From positions 1 to 5,272 of the forward strand of contig JAFAPL010000604.1 of the NCBI GenBank assembly GCA_019247135.1: 5,272 bases of DNA, read 5' to 3'. The stretch is from Chloroflexota bacterium. GTDB taxonomy: Bacteria > Chloroflexota > UBA6077 > CF-72. Below the pieces are notes generated by a model that saw only the letters and a program-made list of their open reading frames with translations, searched no databases and was not told the origin of the DNA. Both the position numbers and the translations under genes were made by a program. Of the stretch, positions 1 to 5,272 are shown piece by piece (the first letter of the stretch is position 1; each line of letters starts with the position of its first letter).

Positions 1-890
1 AGATAATTGCGGTCGGCAGCCGCGACACTGCGCGGGCGCGCGAGTTCGCGGCGAAGTTCGGGATCGCTCGCGCCCACGGCTCGTACGAGGCGCTACTCGC
101 GGATCCTGACGTGGATATCGTTTACATCGGCTTGCCCAACAGCTTGCACCGTGAATGGACGATCGCGGCGGCGAAGGCCGGAAAACATGTCCTGTGCGAG
201 AAACCGCTGGCGCGGTCAGCGGCGGACGCGCAGGCGATGGCGCACGCCTGTCGGGACGCCGGCGTGCTGCTCATGGAGGCTTTCATGTGGCGGCACCACG
301 CGCAACAGGCGCGCCTGCGCGAGATCCTGGATTCCGGCGCCATCGGCGAGCCGCGGATCGTGTCGGCAGCTTTCGCGTATCCGATCGACACGTCGAAGGC
401 GAACGTGCGGCTGCAGGCGGATCTCGAAGGCGGTGCGCTGATGGACGTCGGCTGCTACGCGGTCAACGCGGCCAGATTCGTGTTCGGCGCCGAGCCCGTC
501 AAAGTGAGCGGCGAGCAAGTCGTCGAAGGGACGTTTGGCGTCGATATGGCGTTCGGCGGGACGCTGGTGTTCCCCGGCGGGCGGCTCGCTGTTGTCGAGA
601 CGAGTTTCGTGGAGGCGTCGCAGCAGCGGCTGGAGATCGGCTGCTCGGATGGGCGCGTAGTCGTACAAGCGCCGTTTCGGCCAGATACCGCGCCAGGGCG
701 AATCGAGATTGTGCGCGGCGATCAAGCGAAGGTCGAAGAGATTCCCGCGGAAAACCAGTACGCGCGCCAGATCGAACACTTTCAGCGCAGCGTCACGGCT
801 GGACGTTTGCTTGCGCCGGCGGAGGATGGAGTCGCGCAGGCGCGCGTTATTGAGGCGCTGTACGCGGCCGCGGAACGCGCACACGAATAA
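1..890 (+). CDS. Gfo/Idh/MocA-family NAD(P)-dependent oxidoreductase, 5'-truncated
   Basis: The reading frame is open from the window edge (first whole codon at 3) to TAA at 888-890, giving 295 visible residues. Family members are about 330 long, so roughly 30-35 N-terminal residues, including the dinucleotide-binding GxGxxG, lie outside; the GTG at 111 is internal and not the start. Visible Rossmann elements are AVGSRD near residue 4 (end of beta 2) and VDIVYIGLPNSLH at 37-49. The family's EKPLA motif follows, with its presumed catalytic Lys at 201-203 (visible residue 67). The C-terminal substrate domain contains MEAFMWRHH and GGALMDVGCYAVNAARF, where Tyr stands in the position often held by His. 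These features resemble the dihydrodiol dehydrogenase / D-xylose 1-dehydrogenase-like branch. Known family role: hydride transfer between NAD(P) and a sugar, polyol or related alcohol in the cytoplasm; the substrate cannot be told from sequence. The gene converges on the - strand cluster with 15 bp between stops and shows no functional link to it. Confidence 0.95.
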   Translation, partial: IIAVGSRDTARAREFAAKFGIARAHGSYEALLADPDVDIVYIGLPNSLHREWTIAAAKAGKHVLCEKPLARSAADAQAMAHACRDAGVLLMEAFMWRHHAQQARLREILDSGAIGEPRIVSAAFAYPIDTSKANVRLQADLEGGALMDVGCYAVNAARFVFGAEPVKVSGEQVVEGTFGVDMAFGGTLVFPGGRLAVVETSFVEASQQRLEIGCSDGRVVVQAPFRPDTAPGRIEIVRGDQAKVEEIPAENQYARQIEHFQRSVTAGRLLAPAEDGVAQARVIEALYAAAERAHE

Positions 891-905
891 AGGCCGGCAC
901 TGACG

Positions 906-1430
906 CTACGGAAGCTCGAAAAACGACAACAGCGCCCAGAGCGTCGCAACCAGGCCCAGCAGGGGAATCAGGTCGCGACCGATCGAGGTGTGCTCGCGCG
1001 CGTCCGGGTTGTGCGCGGGATCAGGAGCGGGTTGCCTGCGGGCCTCGTACAGGAGCACGGACACGAGACCGAAGCCGAACAGGGCTTCGAAGCGATCCAT
1101 GTTGCGCCGGGAGTCGAGCATTTTTACCGCAGCAAACGGGTCTCCGCCGGTGCTTACTCCACCAGTCGAACCGCTGGACCCGTTGACCGCGGCGAGGAAT
1201 TTCGATGGATTCGCGATCAGACCGGGCAGCAGACGGGTGAGAAATGGCGTGTGAACAGTCTGCGCCTGGTTTTCCACCTCGTCCATGTCGGCATTGGTTC
1301 GAACGATACCAATCAGGCCCACCGCTAGCAGGAGGATGCCCAGCGCGAGCAGGACCGTCTGCGAGCTCCAGACCTGCCGTGCAGGCCGAGGTGGTCTCCA
1401 GATGCCCGCGCTCACCGTCGACTTCGACAA
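906..1430 (-). CDS. Small predicted membrane protein, unknown family, coupled to the RND permease
   Basis: This is a 174-residue protein that I do not recognise. It has a short basic, Pro/Arg-rich N-terminus, then a strong hydrophobic segment at about residues 25-43, a non-cytoplasmic or cytoplasmic stretch with a Gly/Ser/Thr-rich patch at 84-96, a weaker hydrophobic segment at about 113-128, a polar His/Pro/Asp-rich loop, and a C-terminal hydrophobic helix at about 153-171 ending in FFELP. Two or three membrane spans are likely. The start shown is TTG (1428-1430), with only a GAG at short distance as a possible ribosome site. A GTG five codons later (1413-1415), preceded by GAAG, is an equally plausible start. 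The first ATG is residue 49 and would remove the best membrane helix. The gene begins 5 bases after the stop of the RND-Hsp20 gene, so the two are probably co-transcribed and translationally coupled. That suggests, without proving, an accessory role for the pump. Confidence 0.82.
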   Translation of the reverse strand: MSKSTVSAGIWRPPRPARQVWSSQTVLLALGILLLAVGLIGIVRTNADMDEVENQAQTVHTPFLTRLLPGLIANPSKFLAAVNGSSGSTGGVSTGGDPFAAVKMLDSRRNMDRFEALFGFGLVSVLLYEARRQPAPDPAHNPDAREHTSIGRDLIPLLGLVATLWALLSFFELP

Positions 1431-1435
1431 AACGC

Positions 1436-4400
1436 TCAGGTTGGCGCGGGTCCGTCGATCGGCACGTGGCGACGCGACGCGGGGCCGGCCTTGGGCAGAC
1501 GCAACTCCAGGATGCCGTCCTCGTAGCGCGCTGTCACCTGATCGCTTTCGACCTCTTGTGGCAGCACCATGCTACGTTCCCAGTGACCGGTGTCGTACTC
1601 CTGGAGGACGACCTGTCCGTTGCCGCTGCCGTTCGTACTCACACGGCCGTTGCCAACGCTGGCTCCTCGGCGCTCGCCGCGGATGCAAAGCGTATGCCCC
1701 TCAATTGACACGTCGACGTCTTCCTGCCTGATGCCAGGTAGCGCCGCACGAACGAGATACACGTCGCCATAGTCGTGGACATTGAGCGGCACGCCTGGCG
1801 CATGCGGCTGCGGGTGTTCGCCGTTCCCGTTGGTCGCGGCGACCACCGCGTCGGCAAGTTGTGGAGCGGCGACCGGCTCCGGCGTCTCCCACGGCTTGCG
1901 CTGGCGGCCGAATAGCTTGTTCTGGAGATCGTCCATCACGGTGTAGAGGGCTGGCACGATGACGAGCGTCAGCACGGTCGAGGACAGCAGCGCGCCGATA
2001 ACGACGATGGCCATCGGAGCCCGAGTTTCAGCACCTGGCTCGAGCTTCAACGCGAGCGCCAACATGCCGAAGATCATCGTTGCCGACGTCATGAGGATCG
2101 GCCGCAACCGGACGCGCACCGCCTCTTGTAGTGCCTCCATACGGCCGACGCCGCGTTCACGCAGCGTGTTGGCGTAGTCGACGAGCAGGATGCCGCTCTT
2201 CGCGACGAGACCCTCGCCCATGATCATGCCGATGATCGAGAAGATATTGATCGTATTCCCTGTGAGCCACAGCAACAGCAGCGCGCCGATCATGCCCAGC
2301 GGAACGGTGAGCATACGCACGAGTGGGAACAGCCACGACTCGTACAGGGCGACGAGCAGCATGTACTCCAGGATCACTGACAGGACGAGCGCGGCGCCCA
2401 GCGCCGTGATTGCCTGGTTGAAGATCTGCACCTGGCCACGCAGCGCGAACCCGTAGCCTGCCGGCATGGCCATGTTTTTCAAGGTGCTGCTGATGTCGTT
2501 GGCGACGTCCGCCAGCGGGCGACCCACCGGAGTGGCGGTCATCGAAACCGTGACTTCGCGATTGACGCGCTGAATGCTGACTGGCCCGGTGCCATTGGTA
2601 ATGGTCGCGATCTGCCCCAGCGTGACGACGTTGGTTGTGCCGGACTCCGTGCCGACCGGGATCGCGCTCAACGTGCTGGTGTTGTAGCGCGCAGTATTCG
2701 GAGCCATCAGCGTGATGTCTTCTTGCTGCGTTCCGGGCGGCTGGAACTCGGTCACCGTAGTGCCGCCGATGGCCGCGGACAGCGCCTGGTCGACAGTCTG
2801 GTTGGTGATCCCGAGCGCAGCCATTCGTTGCGTGTCGAGCTTGATGTCGAGCTCGGGCAGCGTAGCGAGGTTGCTGCTGCGGACATCCTGAACGCCTGGA
2901 ATTTGCTGCAGGTTCGTCTGGACATCACTTGCGATCTGATTGACGGTGTTCAGGTCCGGGCCACTGAGCTGCACGTTGATGCTGCCGCCGCCACCACCGC
3001 CACCGCCCGGCAGCGGGCTGGAGACGCCGCCACTGAAGTTCGCACCTGGAATGTTGCGCGCCTGGGCACGCAGCGCGTTGATGAGATCGAAGACGCTCCG
3101 CTTGCGCTGGTTCTTGTCGACGGTCTGAACCTGGATGTTGACGCTACTCGAACCGCCGCGGAAGCCTCCCCCGGAGCCACCTGGCACAGAGGCGGTGGTG
3201 AAGTAGTACTCCACCTCCGGCATCTGCTTGATGTAGTTCTCCATCTCGAGTGCCGCCTGGTTGGTGGGATCGAGCGCGGTGCCAGGCGGCAACTGGAGAT
3301 TGACTTCGAAGGTGTTGTCGTCTTCCGCGGGCGCATATTCCATTCCGAGCAGCTTCAAGGGAATCAGCGCCGCCGAGGCGACCACCATGGCGGCACCAAT
3401 CAACAAGACGAGCCAGCGCATGCGCAGGGTCCAGGGGACAGTGGCGGCGAAGAAGTCGCCGACTCTGGCGAACCCGCGGTCCCACGCGTTGCCGAGCGCC
3501 TTGAGACGTGTGAAACGGCCCGGGCCCTCGGTGTGCCGCAGCCAGCGCGAGGCGAGCATTGGTGTCAGCGTGAACGACATCAACATGGAGAAGATCGTCG
3601 CCGCCACCACGGTCAAGCCGTACTGGCGGAATAGCTGACCGATTGAGCCCGACATGAACGCGATCGGCGTGTACACGACGACGTCGGCCATCGTGATAGC
3701 CAGCGCTGCCATGCCGATCTCACTGCGGCCGTTGAGGGCGGCCGCCCACGGGCTCTCACCCAACTGCAGGTGGCGGTGAATGTTTTCCAGGACTACGATC
3801 GAGTCGTCGACGAGGATCCCGATCATCAGCGCCAGCGCCATCATGCTCATGGTGTTGAGCGTGAAGTGCAGCAGGTACATCACCAGGAAAGTGCTGATGA
3901 GACTGGTCGGAATCGCGCACAACACGATCGCGGTGTGCTTCCAGTCGTGCAGGAACACGAGAATGACGACCGCGACCAGGATGACCGCGATGGCCAGGTC
4001 GCGCTGAATCGAGTCGAGGGAGGCGCGTGTGAAGAGTGATTGGTCCTCCACCACGGTCGTCGTGGTGCCTTGCGGGAGGAGCGGCTGCAGCTTCTTGAGC
4101 TCCGCCTGTACGGCATCGGACACCTGAACAGTGTTGGCGTCCGAGTTAGCCGTGATGCTCAGACCGACGGCATCCTGCCCGTTCAGTCGTTGCAAGCTGT
4201 ACTGGGTCTTCGTGGTGTCCTGGACCGTCGCGACGTCGCCGACCGTGATCGGGGCGCCTGTCGTGGACGTGGTAATGACGACGTGCTGAATGTCCTGGAT
4301 CGACTGAAACAACCCCTGCGGAACGATATTGACGTTCTGGCCGCCGACCGGAATTGCGCCCGACGGAATGCTCACGTTCGCGCCCGTCAGCGCGGTCGAG

Positions 4401-5002
4401 ATCTGCTGGGTCGTGATCCCGTACGCCGCGAGCTTGGCGTAATCGATCTGGATCTGAATCTCGCGCTGCAGACCACCCGAAATGTTGACCTGACCAACAC
4501 CTGGCACGGCCGCGAGCGCGGGTTGAATCTGGTTATTCGCGATGTCGTACAGCTGGTCGAGCGGCGCGCCCGTGAACGCCAGGTTCAGGATCGGCGAGGC
4601 GTTCGGGTCGAACTTGCGGACGACCGGCGTCGTCGCTCCGGTTGGGAGCTGGCGTGCGACCGGGCCCATCGCCTCCTGGATGTCGATGTCCGCCTGGTTC
4701 GGGTCGTAACCGTCGACGAGCTGGACGGTGACGTTCGCCGAGCCTTCGTTGGAGGTGGATGTGATGGTGTCGACGCCAGAGATGCCCGAAATGGCATTTT
4801 CCAACGGCTCTGCAATCAATCGCTCGACGTTTTCAGCGGACGCGTTCGGGTAACCGACTGAGACGGACACGACGCCGATCTGGACGGGTGGTAGACGGTC
4901 GACCTGAAGGTACGTATAGGCGACGCCGCCCATGAGGACGAGCGCCAGGATGCCCATCAGGACGGTGAGCGGCCGGCGGATCGCGAGTCTGGTCAGCCCC
5001 AT
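1436..5002 (-). CDS. RND (HAE1/AcrB-type) efflux permease fused to a C-terminal Hsp20/alpha-crystallin domain
   Basis: This is a 1188-residue inner-membrane proton-driven exporter with an extra C-terminal chaperone domain. Residues 1-1025 form a full RND permease of near-AcrB length. TM1 is at about 11-31, the first porter domain at 32-333, TM2-TM6 at about 336-485, TM7 at 528-548, the second porter domain at 550-860, and TM8-TM12 at about 865-1020. The proton-relay residues are present: the Asp pair D399/D400 in GILVDDSIVV (AcrB D407/D408), K935 in GLVAKSGILL (AcrB K940) and R967 in RLRPILMTS (AcrB R971). The Asp pair points to the multidrug (HAE1) rather than heavy-metal class; the substrate is unknown. 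Gly-rich loops sit at 608-620 and 666-673. A Pro/Ala/Asn/Gly linker (about 1026-1073) leads into an alpha-crystallin domain (about 1074-1170) and a V-P-I tail motif. The ATG start is secure: an in-frame TAG lies at 5039-5041 and no other start codon lies between. No clear Shine-Dalgarno is seen. No membrane-fusion or outer-membrane partner gene is adjacent. Confidence 0.96.
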   Translation of the reverse strand: MGLTRLAIRRPLTVLMGILALVLMGGVAYTYLQVDRLPPVQIGVVSVSVGYPNASAENVERLIAEPLENAISGISGVDTITSTSNEGSANVTVQLVDGYDPNQADIDIQEAMGPVARQLPTGATTPVVRKFDPNASPILNLAFTGAPLDQLYDIANNQIQPALAAVPGVGQVNISGGLQREIQIQIDYAKLAAYGITTQQISTALTGANVSIPSGAIPVGGQNVNIVPQGLFQSIQDIQHVVITTSTTGAPITVGDVATVQDTTKTQYSLQRLNGQDAVGLSITANSDANTVQVSDAVQAELKKLQPLLPQGTTTTVVEDQSLFTRASLDSIQRDLAIAVILVAVVILVFLHDWKHTAIVLCAIPTSLISTFLVMYLLHFTLNTMSMMALALMIGILVDDSIVVLENIHRHLQLGESPWAAALNGRSEIGMAALAITMADVVVYTPIAFMSGSIGQLFRQYGLTVVAATIFSMLMSFTLTPMLASRWLRHTEGPGRFTRLKALGNAWDRGFARVGDFFAATVPWTLRMRWLVLLIGAAMVVASAALIPLKLLGMEYAPAEDDNTFEVNLQLPPGTALDPTNQAALEMENYIKQMPEVEYYFTTASVPGGSGGGFRGGSSSVNIQVQTVDKNQRKRSVFDLINALRAQARNIPGANFSGGVSSPLPGGGGGGGGSINVQLSGPDLNTVNQIASDVQTNLQQIPGVQDVRSSNLATLPELDIKLDTQRMAALGITNQTVDQALSAAIGGTTVTEFQPPGTQQEDITLMAPNTARYNTSTLSAIPVGTESGTTNVVTLGQIATITNGTGPVSIQRVNREVTVSMTATPVGRPLADVANDISSTLKNMAMPAGYGFALRGQVQIFNQAITALGAALVLSVILEYMLLVALYESWLFPLVRMLTVPLGMIGALLLLWLTGNTINIFSIIGMIMGEGLVAKSGILLVDYANTLRERGVGRMEALQEAVRVRLRPILMTSATMIFGMLALALKLEPGAETRAPMAIVVIGALLSSTVLTLVIVPALYTVMDDLQNKLFGRQRKPWETPEPVAAPQLADAVVAATNGNGEHPQPHAPGVPLNVHDYGDVYLVRAALPGIRQEDVDVSIEGHTLCIRGERRGASVGNGRVSTNGSGNGQVVLQEYDTGHWERSMVLPQEVESDQVTARYEDGILELRLPKAGPASRRHVPIDGPAPT
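1439..1783 (-). other. Hsp20/alpha-crystallin domain at the C-terminus of the RND permease
   Basis: Residues ~1074-1188 of the permease read as a small heat-shock protein domain. In order they show YGDVYLVRAALPGI (beta 2-3 and the usual LPG turn), EDVDVSIEGHTLCIRGER (beta 4-5), a Gly/Asn/Ser loop at 1113-1130, TGHWERSMVLP (the family's G-x-F/W-x-R-S-x-x-LP strand), and A1158-R-Y-E-D-G-I-L (the A-x4-GxL signature), followed by LRLPKAG. The tail RRHVPI supplies the V-x-I motif that normally docks into a neighbouring subunit in sHSP oligomers. The usual disordered N-terminal arm of a free sHSP is missing and is replaced by the linker and membrane protein. Known family role: ATP-independent holding of unfolded proteins. 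RND topology puts this domain in the cytoplasm. Confidence 0.94.
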
Positions 5003-5081
5003 TACATAACAGGATGGGGTCGGGCTATTAAGCCCAGGCTAACGCGCCGCAATGGACCCTTAAAAGAAGCCTTAAGCATCT
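5003..5081 (-). promoter_or_regulatory. Probable control region of the RND-Hsp20 gene
   Basis: This is the only intergenic gap of any size on the - strand and is more AT-rich than its surroundings. It contains a TTAAGG-N6-TTAAGG direct repeat (5058-5075, 12-bp period, read on the - strand). It also has a loose promoter-like pair, TTGCGG (5047-5052) and TAATAG, 16 bp apart, whose second half overlaps a hairpin at 5022-5035. The match to a sigma-70 -10 box is poor (3 of 6), so the promoter assignment is tentative. The tandem repeat with near-helical period is the kind of site used by OmpR/PhoB-type or other dimeric regulators, but no specific factor is recognised. If transcription starts just after the -10-like box, the leader would be only about 15 bases, in line with the absence of a Shine-Dalgarno. 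Confidence 0.35.
5022..5035 (-). repeat. Short inverted repeat upstream of the RND-Hsp20 start
   Basis: A perfect 5-bp GC-rich stem, GGGCT / AGCCC, is separated by a 4-base loop (ATTA on the + strand). It ends 20 bases upstream of the permease ATG. There is no T-run after it on the - strand, so it does not look like an intrinsic terminator for the upstream gene. It could be an operator half-site pair or a small hairpin in the leader; chance occurrence is also possible for a stem this short. Confidence 0.3.
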
Positions 5082-5272
5082 TCACGATCGCGTGGCGCAA
5101 GGTGCGCGCCAGCGCTCGGCGCAGGCTTCGGCCTCCTGTTCCAGGGGGTTATGGGCGTAGCCGCGAGTGAGGTGTAAGAAGAGGTAAATCGGCAGAAACC
5201 AGGGCCCGAGGGATTCGTATTGGCGCGTGTGGTGGCTCTCGTGCACCAGTAGACGCGGGGTTAGCGGGACTG
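5082..5272 (-). CDS. C-terminal part of a small HExxH (zincin-like) protein, 5'-truncated by the window edge
   Basis: Reading the - strand from the right edge gives an open frame (first whole codon ending at 5270) of 62 residues before TGA at 5082-5084; the start lies outside the window. The stretch contains HESHH (visible residues 10-14), which fits the HExxH zinc-site pattern, followed by TRQYESLGPWFLPIYL, a hydrophobic segment, then NPLEQEAEA (41-49). The spacing HExxH-x2-QY-x3-GP-x-FLP-x-Y ... NP-x-E-x-EA matches my recollection of a class of small uncharacterised bacterial proteins in which an acidic residue in the NPxExEA part could be the third metal ligand. Whether it is a working protease is unknown. 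It lies on the same strand as the RND-Hsp20 gene and ends 79 bases upstream of it, so co-transcription is possible. Confidence 0.72.
   Translation of the reverse strand, partial: VPLTPRLLVHESHHTRQYESLGPWFLPIYLFLHLTRGYAHNPLEQEAEACAERWRAPCATRS

Noticed and set aside
111..890. GTG at 111 as the true start of the oxidoreductase
   Set aside because: The frame stays open to the window edge, and the upstream residues (AVGSRD, KFG, AHGSYEALLADPDVD) are typical of the family's Rossmann fold, so the gene begins before the window.
891..905. A shared bidirectional terminator between the convergent genes
   Set aside because: The 15-bp gap has no stem-loop followed by a T-run on either strand.
906..1328. 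+ strand frames opposite the small membrane protein (988-1254 and 990-1328)
   Set aside because: The - strand product has strongly patterned hydrophobic helices and fits the operon. The + strand products are Arg/Ser/Pro-rich with no pattern.
1439..1936. Independent translation of the Hsp20 part from the internal ATG of residue M1023, which would give an sHSP of about 166 residues
   Set aside because: The bases just upstream of this ATG (1937-1955) show no Shine-Dalgarno-like sequence, and the codon lies at the end of the last membrane helix. Internal initiation cannot be supported from the sequence, though it would be worth an N-terminomics check.
2723..3634. A long open frame on the + strand (303 codons) opposite the RND gene
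   Set aside because: It is the antisense shadow of a clearly coding GC-rich gene. Its product is Arg/Asp/Glu/His-heavy, has no recognisable domain, and overlaps a well-supported RND porter region.
4040..4861. A second long + strand frame (273 codons) opposite the RND gene
   Set aside because: It has the same Arg/Asp/Val-rich antisense composition, with no domain and no independent promoter or ribosome site seen.
5022..5035. The hairpin as an intrinsic terminator of the HExxH gene
   Set aside because: The stem is only 5 bp and no U-tract follows it on the - strand.

Overview
This 5.3 kb window comes from a GC-rich bacterial chromosome with tightly packed genes. It holds parts or all of four genes: a 5'-truncated oxidoreductase on the + strand, and three genes on the - strand that run toward it. 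No RNA genes, insertion sequences, CRISPR arrays or phage signs are visible. The taxon cannot be fixed from this sequence alone. The high GC, weak Shine-Dalgarno signals, a TTG start, and an RND permease without an adjacent membrane-fusion or outer-membrane partner would fit Chloroflexota or a related lineage, but this is a low-confidence guess.

Layout. Positions 1-890 (+) encode all but roughly the first 30-35 residues of a Gfo/Idh/MocA-family NAD(P)-dependent oxidoreductase. Its stop lies 15 bp from the convergent stop of a small membrane protein at 906-1430 (-). Five bases upstream of that gene's start, on the same strand, ends a 1188-residue gene (1436-5002, -), the centrepiece of the window. 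A 79-bp gap (5003-5081) with a short hairpin and a TTAAGG direct repeat probably holds the permease's control region. At the right edge, 5082-5272 (-) encodes the C-terminal 62 or so residues of a small HExxH protein that was identified by reading the frame through the window edge.

The main discovery candidate is the 1188-residue protein. Its first ~1025 residues form a complete HAE1/AcrB-type RND efflux permease, with 12 membrane segments, the Asp-Asp pair of TM4 and the Lys of TM10. After a ~50-residue flexible linker, the same uninterrupted frame continues into a full Hsp20/alpha-crystallin domain, with the A-x4-GxL signature and a C-terminal V-P-I anchor. RND termini lie in the cytoplasm, so this would be a proton-driven exporter carrying a small heat-shock chaperone on its cytoplasmic face. 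Each permease trimer would carry three such domains. The small membrane protein encoded next in the likely operon is an obvious candidate partner.
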